Shown: piece after piece, positions 26,955 through 35,743 of the stretch | Position numbering within the stretch: position 1 is the first letter of the stretch | Layout of the letters: every line of letters starts with the position of its first letter | Assembly (NCBI RefSeq): GCF_004770045.1 | Contig: NZ_RQFO01000004.1 | Span: 744,001 to 808,000 of the forward strand | Origin: Leptospira montravelensis | GTDB taxonomy: Bacteria; Spirochaetota; Leptospiria; Leptospirales; Leptospiraceae | Direction of reading: 5' to 3' | Length of the DNA: 64,000 nucleotides | Notes under the pieces: model-generated | Databases searched by the model: none | What the model was told of the DNA's origin: nothing | Seen by the model: the letters and a program-made list of their open reading frames with translations, nothing else | Position numbers and translations under genes: made by a program

Positions 26955-28492
26955 TCGAAATCAAAAGAGCACTCGTATCCGTATCCGATAAAGCCGGAAT
27001 TACCGAGATCTGTTCCTTCCTCGCCAAAAATGGAGTAGAAATTCTTTCCACTGGCGGAACCTATGATGCCCTTTCCAAAGCAGGAATTCCTGTGAAAAAG
27101 GTAGATGAGTTCACAGGTTTTCCAGAAATCCTACATGGACGTGTCAAAACCCTCCACCCAAAAATTCATGGAGGACTCCTTGGTGATACAACGAACCCTG
27201 ACCATGTGAAACAAATGGACGCTAATGGAATTGTCCCTATCACTCTTGTGATTGTGAATCTTTATCCATTTGTCAAAACGGTGATGAAACCAGATGTAAC
27301 CCTCGAAGATGCGATCGAAAACATTGATATCGGTGGGCCGTCTATGCTCCGTTCGGCGGCAAAAAATCATAAAAACGTAGTGGTTCTTACTGACCCAAAA
27401 GATTACGAGTCTTTCCAATCTGAATTTACGACAAACAAAGGAAAGATATCACGTGAAACTGCTTTTAAATATGCGGCAAAAGTATTTTCTGAAACTGCTT
27501 CTTACGACTCAGCCATCTCCACTTTCTTTAATAAAAAGTTAGATATCAAATACCCTGATAAAATCACATTTGCCTTTAATAAAAAACAAAAACTTAGGTA
27601 TGGCGAAAACCCGCACCAAGATGCGGCTTTTTATGAACCGCTTTTTATCAAATCACAGTTTGAAGCCTTACAAGGAAAAGAACTCTCATTCAATAATATG
27701 TTGGATTTTGATGCGGCCTTTCATGTGGCGAGTTTACTTCCTAAAAATGCTGTTTCCATTGTAAAACACTTAAACCCTTGTGGAATTGCATTCGGAGAAA
27801 ATGTCCTCGAGTCCTTTGAACTTGCTAGAAAAACAGATCCTATTTCTGCTTTTGGTGGGATCATTGGAATTCACGGTCGTGTGGAAAAAGAGGCAGCAGA
27901 AGAAATCACAAAAAACTTTGTAGAAGGTGTAATTGCTGAAAGTTTTTCAGAGGAAGCTTTGGAAATTTTCGGAAAAAAACCTAACATTCGTTTAATCCCT
28001 ATTGCCAAATTTAATGAAGCTTTGGATGAACTTGATTTACGTTCTCTTCACCACGGACTACTCATCCAAAATCGTGACTATGATTTGATTACTAAAGACA
28101 AACTTAAAATTGTATCGAAAAAACAACCAACTGCAGATGACTTAGAAGGATTAATGTTTGCTTGGAACTGTGTGAAGTTTATCAAATCTAATGCGATTGT
28201 TTATACAGACCAAAATTCAACTCTAGGTATTGGAGCTGGACAAATGTCTCGCGTGGATTCAGTCGAACTTGGAGCCATTAAGGCCCAAAAAGTGGGACTT
28301 TCTGTTGTAGGATCTTACGTGGGTAGTGATGCGTTTTTCCCTTTCCGAGATGGAATTGATGCCATTGCCAAAGTGGGTGCTAAAGCCATCATCCAACCAG
28401 GCGGATCTATCCGTGATGAAGAAGTCATCCAAGCCGCAGATGAACATGGTCTGATTATGGTGTTCACTGGAATGAGGCATTTCCGTCACTAA
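26951..28492 (+). CDS. purH: Bifunctional AICAR formyltransferase/IMP cyclohydrolase
   Basis: 513 residues, the full bifunctional length. The N-terminal cyclohydrolase domain has [20 protein letters not shown] and [13 protein letters not shown]. The C-terminal formyltransferase has [36 protein letters not shown] and the final [15 protein letters not shown]...FTGMRHFRH. It carries out the last two steps to IMP. It is translationally coupled to purN and overlaps the next ATG by one base (TAATG). Confidence 0.97.
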   Translation: MIEIKRALVSVSDKAGITEICSFLAKNGVEILSTGGTYDALSKAGIPVKKVDEFTGFPEILHGRVKTLHPKIHGGLLGDTTNPDHVKQMDANGIVPITLVIVNLYPFVKTVMKPDVTLEDAIENIDIGGPSMLRSAAKNHKNVVVLTDPKDYESFQSEFTTNKGKISRETAFKYAAKVFSETASYDSAISTFFNKKLDIKYPDKITFAFNKKQKLRYGENPHQDAAFYEPLFIKSQFEALQGKELSFNNMLDFDAAFHVASLLPKNAVSIVKHLNPCGIAFGENVLESFELARKTDPISAFGGIIGIHGRVEKEAAEEITKNFVEGVIAESFSEEALEIFGKKPNIRLIPIAKFNEALDELDLRSLHHGLLIQNRDYDLITKDKLKIVSKKQPTADDLEGLMFAWNCVKFIKSNAIVYTDQNSTLGIGAGQMSRVDSVELGAIKAQKVGLSVVGSYVGSDAFFPFRDGIDAIAKVGAKAIIQPGGSIRDEEVIQAADEHGLIMVFTGMRHFRH

Positions 28493-29205
28493 TGGAATTT
28501 TTTCTTTTCCTCCTATTTCTCACCTTCTTTTGTTTGGTGACAGCGGTAATCGTTTATTACGTAAAGATTTTATTCTTTTCTAAAAAAACAAATTACCGCA
28601 GAGAAGAACTAACAGAGATTCGTGGGGATGTATTCCGCATTTGTTTGGATGTTTTGGAATCAGGGGGAAATTTAGTCTACGGAAGCGGGGCATTTTTAGG
28701 TGGTGCCCTTTTTGTTTGGCTTTGGTCTCTACTTGGATCCGTGCTCGGTGAAAAAGGACCTGGGCCTTTCGAACATATCTTCCATATGCCGATTTTCTTT
28801 TTAGCTCTTTTCTTTTCCTTTCCCTTCTTAAAAGATGCTTACCGTGGGGAAAAATACCTAATACTCGCCAAACCTACACTTTCTGGTCTTGCCTTAGGAA
28901 ATTTGGCTGCTGGGGCTGTCCACTACGGTCTCGACCGTGACCTTTTCTTTTTGTTTTACTTACTCCTTGTTTTAATACAAATCCCAGTGCTTGTTTTCCT
29001 TTGGAACAAGGAACCCATCTTAGGAATGAGTTTTGAGGAAGGTAATTCTATTTATACTTTTGAAGAAGAGGAAGATTGGGGGGCACCATCCTCAACAGAT
29101 CCCACCTCCAATAGTGGCTGGAACGAAGAAGAGGATGGACCCTTTTCCAATGAAGAAGATGATTTTGGTTTGGGGGACGACCCTTTCCGAGACGATTTTA
29201 AGTAA
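28492..29205 (+). CDS. Membrane protein with an acidic C-terminal tail, unknown function
   Basis: 237 residues with about five hydrophobic helices, the first at the very N-terminus (FFLFLLFLTFFCLVTAV) and the last around 155-180. The final 50-60 residues are strongly acidic (EEEEDWG, EEDGPFSNEEDDFG) and probably cytoplasmic. I recognise no family. The start is set by overlap with the purH stop. Confidence 0.7.
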   Translation: MEFFLFLLFLTFFCLVTAVIVYYVKILFFSKKTNYRREELTEIRGDVFRICLDVLESGGNLVYGSGAFLGGALFVWLWSLLGSVLGEKGPGPFEHIFHMPIFFLALFFSFPFLKDAYRGEKYLILAKPTLSGLALGNLAAGAVHYGLDRDLFFLFYLLLVLIQIPVLVFLWNKEPILGMSFEEGNSIYTFEEEEDWGAPSSTDPTSNSGWNEEEDGPFSNEEDDFGLGDDPFRDDFK

Positions 29206-29248
29206 GAAACAGGTTCTCTTTTTTCTCACTTTGACCGATAGAAATCAT

Positions 29249-29920
29249 ATGAAGAAATATCTGGTTTTCCTTCTTTTCCTAATCCCTGGACTTCTTAGCG
29301 CCCAAACAGAAATGCCCAATAGTTTGGATGGATTTGCAGAAGCCTCTTGGGGAATGACCTTTGAATCCATTCGTGAAAAATTTTTGTCAATGGCTACCAA
29401 TCCAGATTCCAAGGAAAAAATCGAACTCTTAAATGAAAAAAAAGAAGAAAGCCTTCTGATCAAACGAAACGGAATTTTCTATCTTTACCGCTTTTATAAA
29501 ACACCAGAATTACTTAAAGAAGTTCGCCCGAAAAGAGAAGGTGCGCCTGAATCAGATCCTTCCATCGATGGACAAACTGAATTTCGAGAAAACGGAATCC
29601 TCTTTTCCGTTGGAGTAACTTTCAATTTAGTTCCAACAGATAAAATCAAAGAGAAGATGGAAAAGAAATACGGGAAACCCAGAAAAGAATCCATTGGCGA
29701 TGACAAGGTTTCCGGAGCCGCGATTTGGGAACTTGTAGAAAGACGTGAGAACCCGCCTCGAGGAGGATTTGCCGTGGTATGGAGAGAAGGATATAAAAAA
29801 GCTCCTTACACGCGCCGGATTGATTATTTTTCTGCGAACTTAAAAGAGGTAATCGCCAAGGATTATGTCGATTTCTTCAGCGTTCAAGAAACAAAAACCT
29901 TGCGGGATTTAATCCCGTAG
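29249..29920 (+). CDS. Secreted protein of unknown function
   Basis: 223 residues from ATG 29249 with a standard signal peptide cleaved near LLSAQ. The mature part starts LDGFAEASWGMTFESIREKF, a pattern seen in small periplasmic 'W-G-x-S/T' proteins, and includes KKYGKPRKES before an A-I-W-E-L strand. Role unknown. An in-frame ATG at 29033 lies in the preceding gene and is rejected because the signal peptide would become internal. Confidence 0.7.
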   Translation: MKKYLVFLLFLIPGLLSAQTEMPNSLDGFAEASWGMTFESIREKFLSMATNPDSKEKIELLNEKKEESLLIKRNGIFYLYRFYKTPELLKEVRPKREGAPESDPSIDGQTEFRENGILFSVGVTFNLVPTDKIKEKMEKKYGKPRKESIGDDKVSGAAIWELVERRENPPRGGFAVVWREGYKKAPYTRRIDYFSANLKEVIAKDYVDFFSVQETKTLRDLIP

Positions 29921-29971
29921 TTACCTTGTCTCGTGAGGCTTGGTTCGTCCAAGCCATCCATACGAGGCAAA

Positions 29972-30616
29972 ATGAATTTATTTTTAGACACAGCCAACAT
30001 AGACGAAATCAAAAAAGTCCATGAACTTGGTCTCCTAGACGGAATTACCACAAACCCATCCATCATTGCAAAATCCGGTCGTAAGTTCACGGAAGTCATC
30101 AAAGAAATTTGTAGTTTTGTCAAAGGGCCTGTGAGCGCCGAAGTTCTTGCAACCGATGCTCCGACCATGATCAAAGAAGGTTTAGAACTTTCTAAAATTG
30201 CAGAAAACGTAGTGGTAAAAGTTCCTCTGATTCCTGAAGGAATCAAAGCGGTGAAGGCGTTCTCAGACCAAGGAATTCGAACTAACGTAACTCTTTGTTT
30301 CACAGCCAACCAAGCTCTACTTGCTGCCAAAGCGGGTGCGAGTTTCATCTCTCCATTTGTGGGACGTTTGGATGATATTGGATATGATGGATTAGAACTG
30401 ATCTCCGAAATCCGAGACATTTATGACAACTACGGAATTGAAACACAAATCCTTGCGGCATCCGTGCGCCACCCCATTCACTTCAAAGAAGTAGCACTTC
30501 GTGGGGCAGATTGTGTTACCTTACCTTATTCTGTATTTGAAATGCTTTTCAAACACCCACTCACTGACAGTGGACTTGCAAAGTTTGTTGAAGATTCCAA
30601 AAAACTAAACTGGTAA
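29972..30616 (+). CDS. fsa: Fructose-6-phosphate aldolase / short transaldolase
   Basis: 214 residues, length of the TalC/MipB/Fsa group. [14 protein letters not shown] and [14 protein letters not shown] are family hallmarks, and Lys83 in [11 protein letters not shown] is the Schiff-base lysine. Members either transfer dihydroxyacetone in the pentose-phosphate pathway or cleave fructose-6-phosphate; sequence alone does not settle which. GAGG precedes ATG 29972; an in-frame ATG at 29933 is less likely. Confidence 0.93.
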   Translation: MNLFLDTANIDEIKKVHELGLLDGITTNPSIIAKSGRKFTEVIKEICSFVKGPVSAEVLATDAPTMIKEGLELSKIAENVVVKVPLIPEGIKAVKAFSDQGIRTNVTLCFTANQALLAAKAGASFISPFVGRLDDIGYDGLELISEIRDIYDNYGIETQILAASVRHPIHFKEVALRGADCVTLPYSVFEMLFKHPLTDSGLAKFVEDSKKLNW

Positions 30617-30620
30617 AATT

Positions 30621-31145
30621 CTAAAACCACACCACCGGATACTTTCGGTGGTGGACAAAATTATTCACTAAGAGTGCATTCACTAGTAAAATCATTACCC
30701 CAATAAAAACGGGGAACAAAATAAAATCAACCCCCACTCCCCCCAAAACTCCAATGAGTGCCGTAGCCCCACCTGGCGGGTGTAAGGTGTGAGTTAAATA
30801 CATAACAAAAATAGATAGTCCTACCGAAAATCCAATGGTGAAAAAATTGGTTCCGAGTGTAGCCACAAGAATCACTGCAATGGTTGCAGAAATCATATGC
30901 CCACCAATTAAATTTCTGGGTTGAGAAAGTGGTGCTTCTGGAACAGCAAAGAGAAGTACAGCCGTTGCACCAAAAGAACCAATGAGTAAAGAATGACCGA
31001 ACCAATTTGTGACGGCTAGTATTGACCAAATGGATACGGTACTACTAATCAAACTCCAAATCGCAAACCGAAAGGAGCGTTTCGGGCGGACTGTCCGCAG
31101 TGGTGCTTTAATTTTATAAGGAATTTTCTTTAGTCTATCTTTCAG
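30621..31145 (-). CDS. HPP-family membrane protein, probable CTG start
   Basis: The HPP signature HTLHPPGGATALIG and LLIGSFGATAVLLFA identify the family: four-helix inner-membrane proteins, some linked to nitrite transport. The first ATG/GTG/TTG in frame is TTG 31052 (143 residues), but codons upstream still read as the family N-terminus (RPKRSFRFAIWSLISS). The frame is open to a TAA just before ATT-ACG-CTG. A CTG at 31145 gives 174 residues starting L/M-K-D-R-L-K-K-I-P, close to family length, and overlaps the stop of the upstream DUF1574 gene. The start is an inference. Confidence 0.7.
   Translation of the reverse strand: MKDRLKKIPYKIKAPLRTVRPKRSFRFAIWSLISSTVSIWSILAVTNWFGHSLLIGSFGATAVLLFAVPEAPLSQPRNLIGGHMISATIAVILVATLGTNFFTIGFSVGLSIFVMYLTHTLHPPGGATALIGVLGGVGVDFILFPVFIGVMILLVNALLVNNFVHHRKYPVVWF
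30624..30653. terminator. Stem-loop between fsa and the HPP gene
   Basis: CACCACCG (30630-30637) pairs with CGGTGGTG (30646-30653) around an 8-base loop. It lies inside the last HPP codons. On the minus strand it is followed by a U-rich stretch, so it may terminate the HPP transcript. Confidence 0.45.
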
Positions 31146-32166
31146 CGTAATTTACCCAAATTTCTTTCATTTGGTCAATAAAACAAAAAGCAGATTGGTG
31201 GGAAGCATCATTAAATAAATCGCAGGTTCCTTCCTTGTTCCAATTTAAAGTATAAGCTCCATAGGATTTTGCCATAATTTCCGTTGGCTCCCACCAAACT
31301 TCCTTTATATGAAATTTTTCATAATACTTGTAATAATCACCATAAACCTTTGGCCAAAGTACTAAAGTTTTAATTTGGTTTTTTCGTGTTAGGTCTAAAA
31401 AAGCTTCCACATAAGGTCTTTGCGACGAACCCAGTGTATATGAACCCATATACAAACTTCCAATCCGAAGTGTATCTTTTTTGATTTTTTCAATCGGATT
31501 GGACTGAACCCCATACATCAAATACTCACCTTTCGTATAATTGATCAGTTGGAACTCTTCATTGTATTTAGATTTGTATTCCTTTAGTTTTCCACGTTTG
31601 AGACGAGAACTCAAGAGGGAAAGGTTTAGTTCGACACTCCGAATAGAAAAAACCTTATCTAATAAATAAGCCCACTTCTCTTTCAAGGGAATGTCTTTCC
31701 ATACAATGTCTAAACATTCATTATCACATCCCATTCGTAAAAATGGGGAAAGAATAAATCCTTTATTATCATCAAAGGCTTCTGGACTGAGTGAAAGAAT
31801 GACAAACTCTGGTTTGATCCCCATAGCCAAAAGTTTTTTCAATTGAATATAGGAATTCATTGGAATGCCTTGCGGACTACTAAAATTGTAGAGTGTCCAG
31901 TTTTTACGGTAAGGTTCAGGAATCCCTAGTTCCGAAAAAGGGTAAGAACGTGAGTCTCCAAAAACAAGTGTTAAGTTTTTTTCACTCGCTTCCTTGTCAG
32001 CTAACAGACGCTTGGCAAGTTCCTTTCTTTGGAAATAAAAAACAGAGTTCCCTGCCTGGAGAAATTCATCATGGAAGATGGGCAAAAGGAAAATTTTATC
32101 TACAAAAAAGATAAATAAAAAAAGAACGACTGGATATAATAAAAACGGTTTTGATTTCAAAAACAC
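31135..32166 (-). CDS. DUF1574 membrane-anchored SGNH-like protein
   Basis: 343 residues with an N-terminal helix (FLLYPVVLFLFIFFVD) and a long extracytoplasmic domain. LTLVFGDSRSYPF is a G-D-S motif like SGNH hydrolases and cell-wall/LPS O-acyl-modifying proteins; LFNDASHQ near the end could give the Asp/His pair. DUF1574 is a Leptospira-expanded family of unknown role. Its end overlaps the probable HPP start. Confidence 0.75.
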   Translation of the reverse strand: MFLKSKPFLLYPVVLFLFIFFVDKIFLLPIFHDEFLQAGNSVFYFQRKELAKRLLADKEASEKNLTLVFGDSRSYPFSELGIPEPYRKNWTLYNFSSPQGIPMNSYIQLKKLLAMGIKPEFVILSLSPEAFDDNKGFILSPFLRMGCDNECLDIVWKDIPLKEKWAYLLDKVFSIRSVELNLSLLSSRLKRGKLKEYKSKYNEEFQLINYTKGEYLMYGVQSNPIEKIKKDTLRIGSLYMGSYTLGSSQRPYVEAFLDLTRKNQIKTLVLWPKVYGDYYKYYEKFHIKEVWWEPTEIMAKSYGAYTLNWNKEGTCDLFNDASHQSAFCFIDQMKEIWVNYAER

Positions 32167-32216
32167 AAATCCCCTAACCTCACCATTTTAAGACTGGATT
32201 GGATTCTTCAACCAAA

Positions 32217-32960
32217 TTAAGAAATTGGTTTTCCAAGAACTTGTTCTTCGGTCACAACCTTGTATTTGCCTTCGTCTAGAACAAAGTCTCGTAAATCCAA
32301 TTTTCCAATCCGAATTCGATAGAGATCAAGCACTACTAAATCCTTTGCCTTACACATTCTACGGATTTGGCGTTTTTTCCCTTCTTTTAAAATAATACTG
32401 AGGTAACTCGTGAAACCGGGGTTCGTTTTTTCTGGCATTACATTGGCTGGTTTTACTGCAAGGGCACGGAGAGTATCTCCACCTTCTCTAACACCTAACA
32501 TAAATTCATCGGCAATGGCTTTCCATGCAACAGGTTGTTTCAAACTGATGATATATTCTTTATCAATTTTATTCCTTGGATGTGTTACTTTTTGGATAAA
32601 ATCTCCATCGATCGATAAAAGTAAAAGTCCACGAGAATCCAAATCCAAACGACCTGCATAATTGTATTTTTGAAAACCTTCCGGCAGCAGGGAAAAAATG
32701 GTGTTCTCATGGAACTTGTCTTCGTGCGAAGTTAGGTAACCTGCTGGTTTATTGAAGGCAATGATTTTGGGTCGTTTCAATGACTCCTCTTCCATTTGAA
32801 CGGGATTTCCGTCGAAACTCACGGAATCGGTTTCTGATACTTGAAAAGAAAGATCAGTAATGGTGCTTCCGTTAATTTTGATTCTTCCGGAGAGAACCAA
32901 ATCTTCTACTTTTCTACGGGAACCGAGACCTAATTTAGCTAGAAATGCGTTGATCCTCAT
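32217..32960 (-). CDS. Pseudouridine synthase, RsuA/RluB/RluE/RluF family
   Basis: 247 residues. An S4 RNA-binding domain (RINAFLAKLGLGSRRKVEDL, GRIKING) is followed by the catalytic segment AGRLDLDSRGLLLL with the nucleophilic Asp, then KEYIISLKQP and GKKRQIRRMCKA. It makes pseudouridine in rRNA; which site cannot be told. Divergent from lipA across 49 bases. Confidence 0.92.
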   Translation of the reverse strand: MRINAFLAKLGLGSRRKVEDLVLSGRIKINGSTITDLSFQVSETDSVSFDGNPVQMEEESLKRPKIIAFNKPAGYLTSHEDKFHENTIFSLLPEGFQKYNYAGRLDLDSRGLLLLSIDGDFIQKVTHPRNKIDKEYIISLKQPVAWKAIADEFMLGVREGGDTLRALAVKPANVMPEKTNPGFTSYLSIILKEGKKRQIRRMCKAKDLVVLDLYRIRIGKLDLRDFVLDEGKYKVVTEEQVLGKPIS

Positions 32961-33009
32961 GATTTTCCATTTTACAAAGTGGCCTCATTTCAAAAAGTCT
33001 AAAGAAGGT

Positions 33010-33915
33010 ATGAATCCGTTAAAAAAGAAACCTCGCTCTAAAAATATCAGTCCCCGGGTGGACCTTCCCGAGTGGATGAAGGTGCGAGTGAGTTTTCCTA
33101 CGGAAGGAGATGCCCTATCCAAAGTGCGGGAAGAGGTAGAATCCAAAAAACTCCATACCGTTTGTGAATCAGCCAGTTGTCCCAACCTCAACCATTGTTG
33201 GAACCGCAAGACCGCCACCTATATGTTGTCTGGAGATATCTGCACAAGAAGATGCCAATACTGCGATGTGGCATTTGGAAAACCAAACGCGCTTGATTCG
33301 GAAGAACCCGAAAGAGTCGCAAGGTCTGTGGCAGAACTCGAACTTCGCCATGTGGTTTTAACTGCGGTAAACCGTGACGACCTAAAAGATGGGGGAGCTG
33401 GACATTTTGCCGAAACCATTACGAAAATCAAATCGTATCGTCCTACATGTTCCATAGAAGTTCTTATCCCTGATTTTAAGGCCAAAGAAGATTCCTTACA
33501 AATTCTTTATGCCGCAAAACCCAATATCATCAATCATAACATCGAAACTGTGGAGAGACTTTTTCCCACGATCACACCCCAGAAGAACTACAAACGATCA
33601 CTTGAGGTACTTTCCCATATTGCAAAACATGGTTTCCTTACCAAAAGTGGCCTCATTTTAGGTCTTGGGGAAAAAGAAGAGGATGTCAAACAGTGTTTGG
33701 TAGAACTGTATCAACACGGGGTTCGGATGTTAACCATTGGCCAATACCTCCAACCAGGCCCCACTCACTACCCAGTCCAAGAATTTGTGAAGCCAGAAAC
33801 GTTTGAATTTTGGAAGGAATTTGCCTATCGAACTGGATTCAAAACAGTCGCCTCAGGCCCACTCGTTCGTTCTTCCTATCATGCAGAGGAATATTTTTCA
33901 GACGAAGCAAACTGA
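33010..33915 (+). CDS. lipA: Lipoyl synthase
   Basis: 301 residues. LipA inserts two sulfurs into protein-bound octanoate. Both iron-sulfur sites are visible: auxiliary cluster CESASCPNLNHC and radical-SAM cluster CTRRCQYC, plus the C-terminal RSSYHAEE serine that ligates the auxiliary cluster. ATG 33010 gives the family length and has AAGAAGG just upstream; an in-frame ATG at 32860 is not supported. A small hypothetical gene follows. Confidence 0.97.
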   Translation: MNPLKKKPRSKNISPRVDLPEWMKVRVSFPTEGDALSKVREEVESKKLHTVCESASCPNLNHCWNRKTATYMLSGDICTRRCQYCDVAFGKPNALDSEEPERVARSVAELELRHVVLTAVNRDDLKDGGAGHFAETITKIKSYRPTCSIEVLIPDFKAKEDSLQILYAAKPNIINHNIETVERLFPTITPQKNYKRSLEVLSHIAKHGFLTKSGLILGLGEKEEDVKQCLVELYQHGVRMLTIGQYLQPGPTHYPVQEFVKPETFEFWKEFAYRTGFKTVASGPLVRSSYHAEEYFSDEAN

Positions 33916-33934
33916 TTGGTCCGAAAGATAAACT

Positions 33935-34231
33935 ATGGACCAGGAACAATTGGAGGCATTTAAAGAGGAACTAGCAAAAACCTTCTTTTTTTCTATCCTT
34001 TCAGATTTAAGTGAAATCGGAGAAACCCTCTCTGATTTTGAAGTGAAACTACTCATTAAAAAGGCCCTCTCTCACTCTCCTCATTTACAAGTGGAATGGG
34101 GTGAAATGGACCGATTTGGAAACAATACCCTACTTGTTAAATATGAATCCAATTTACTCGTGATTGAAGTGAGTCCTCTGATAAGTACCATCCGAATCCT
34201 TTGGAACGAATACAAAGCTCGTGAAAAATAA
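33935..34231 (+). CDS. Small protein of unknown function
   Basis: 98 residues, acidic, mixed helix and strand (LEAFKEELAKTFFFSILSDL; LLVKYESNLLVIEV). No signal peptide, no membrane helix, no motif recognised. It starts 19 bases after lipA and is probably cotranscribed. Confidence 0.6.
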   Translation: MDQEQLEAFKEELAKTFFFSILSDLSEIGETLSDFEVKLLIKKALSHSPHLQVEWGEMDRFGNNTLLVKYESNLLVIEVSPLISTIRILWNEYKAREK

Positions 34232-34251
34232 AAAATTCCAGTACATAAAAA

Positions 34252-34284
34252 AAGCCCGAAGGATACTTCCTCCAGGCTTCTTTT
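34252..34284. terminator. Terminator between convergent genes
   Basis: AAGCC...GGCTT with an inner GAAG-GATA-CTTC hairpin. On the minus strand GGC is followed by seven T residues, so it mainly ends the FecR lipoprotein transcript; the plus side has a shorter T run. Confidence 0.65.
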
Positions 34285-34304
34285 CTACGTAAGGGTTGGT
34301 TTAT

Positions 34305-35486
34305 TTAGAATTTGGATTTTTGTTGAAGGTCATAGATGACTTCTTCTACATTATCCATATCAATTCTCTTAACACCATTTTCAGTGTGAACAATCAACTG
34401 TCCGTTTTCTTGGTTGATGATCGCTCCAATCACTGTTTTACCGTCTACTAAAACGATTTTTTCAATTCTTTCGTAGTAGTTTACAATGTCTTTTTTAGAC
34501 TTAAATTCTTTAGGTTGGTTAGCCAAAGACTCTTCGAATTTTTTCTTCTCATCTTCTTGGCGTTTTGCAACTTCAGTTTCAATTGCTTGTCTCTTAGCAT
34601 CAATTTCTTGTTTTTTCAACTCATCTAACTTTTCAGTTTGAGCAGATTCGCTAAGTTTTGCAATTTCCTCTGCAGTCTTTTTGTCCACTGTAACGATCGT
34701 TTTGATTTCTTGTTCTTCGTTTTTAGTCAGTTTTGCAGTTTCAACAACGAGTTTTTCTTTCTCAGCAGTTTTGAATGCTTTGTTCAAATCCAAAGTTTGG
34801 ATGTCAGCAGACTTTGCAAGGTCAGCAGATTTTGCTGATTGTGTGGATGCTTGGTCTTTCTCTAAGATTACTTCTGCTTTCGCTAAAGACTCTTGGAGTT
34901 TTTTCAAATCTGCATTTCCAGAAATTTCTTCTGAAGAAAGTTTTTCTAAAGCAGGAACACGTGGAGCAAATGCAACCGCACCTTCTACTACTTTTACTTT
35001 CGCAGGTTTTCCCTCAGCAGCTTCTACGATAAAAGACGTTCCTCGCACACCCGCAATCGCAGTTGGTGTTACGACAGTAAAGTTGTCTTCTTTCTTAGCT
35101 TTGTTGACTTTCGCAAATACCTTTCCTGAAACTAGAGCAATTTGAGTGTCTGTAGTTCCTGAACTGTCTTGGGAAAGTTTCGCAAAGTCAATCGCGGACT
35201 TAGGAGAGATACGAATGCTCGATCCATCCGCAAATTGGATGTCTACTTTTCCATTGTCGCCTGTGACTACGTTATCCCCGGATTTCAGAAGGGCACCAAG
35301 CTGTGCTTTTTCTTCTGTTTGGTCTGCGTGTTGGATTTTAGAATCTCCCACCGCAAATACGACTACCGCAGATAAATCTGCTGGTTTTTTTGGTGCTTCA
35401 GACACTTCTGCGTCTGGTTTCTTACAAACTGTAAGACCAGTAAAAAGAAGTACTAGGCCCATTATGGTTAGTTTCGATGCTTTCAT
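34305..35486 (-). CDS. FecR-domain lipoprotein, LipL45-like
   Basis: 393 residues from ATG 35486. The signal ends GLTVCKK with Cys21 as lipid site. Residues about 45-170 form a FecR domain (QLGALLKSGDNVVTGDNGKVDIQF, TPTAIAGVRGTSFIVE). Then comes a long Lys/Glu/Ala coiled coil and a C-terminal beta domain (DGKTVIGAIINQENGQLIVH). LipL45 of pathogenic Leptospira has the same plan. FecR modules bind envelope partners or anti-sigma systems; none is nearby. ACAGGACGAT precedes the start; TTG 35513 is less likely. Confidence 0.8.
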   Translation of the reverse strand: MKASKLTIMGLVLLFTGLTVCKKPDAEVSEAPKKPADLSAVVVFAVGDSKIQHADQTEEKAQLGALLKSGDNVVTGDNGKVDIQFADGSSIRISPKSAIDFAKLSQDSSGTTDTQIALVSGKVFAKVNKAKKEDNFTVVTPTAIAGVRGTSFIVEAAEGKPAKVKVVEGAVAFAPRVPALEKLSSEEISGNADLKKLQESLAKAEVILEKDQASTQSAKSADLAKSADIQTLDLNKAFKTAEKEKLVVETAKLTKNEEQEIKTIVTVDKKTAEEIAKLSESAQTEKLDELKKQEIDAKRQAIETEVAKRQEDEKKKFEESLANQPKEFKSKKDIVNYYERIEKIVLVDGKTVIGAIINQENGQLIVHTENGVKRIDMDNVEEVIYDLQQKSKF

Positions 35487-35743
35487 ATCGTCCTGTCCCT
35501 TAGTGAAATTCAACTTTCGTTACTCTAATCAACAAACTGAGGGTTAAGAAATTCCCAGCTTTTTGGTATTTTTTTCTAGAATGAAAAAAAATTCATTAGT
35601 TCGGAAAAAAAATAATTTAGTGACTGGATTTGTAAACGAATATTCAGTATTTTTCCCCGAAACTAGGGAATTTGAAGGGAAAAGAAAGGTTTTCCTTTGG
35701 AAAATCGCTTTGTCTAAGAGGAAGGAAGAAAAAAACTCCCATT

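Noticed and set aside
34681..35145. Plus-strand frame of 154 codons
   Set aside because: It is the complement of the FecR lipoprotein's Lys/Glu/Ala coiled coil and gives only Ser/Phe/Ala-rich sequence.
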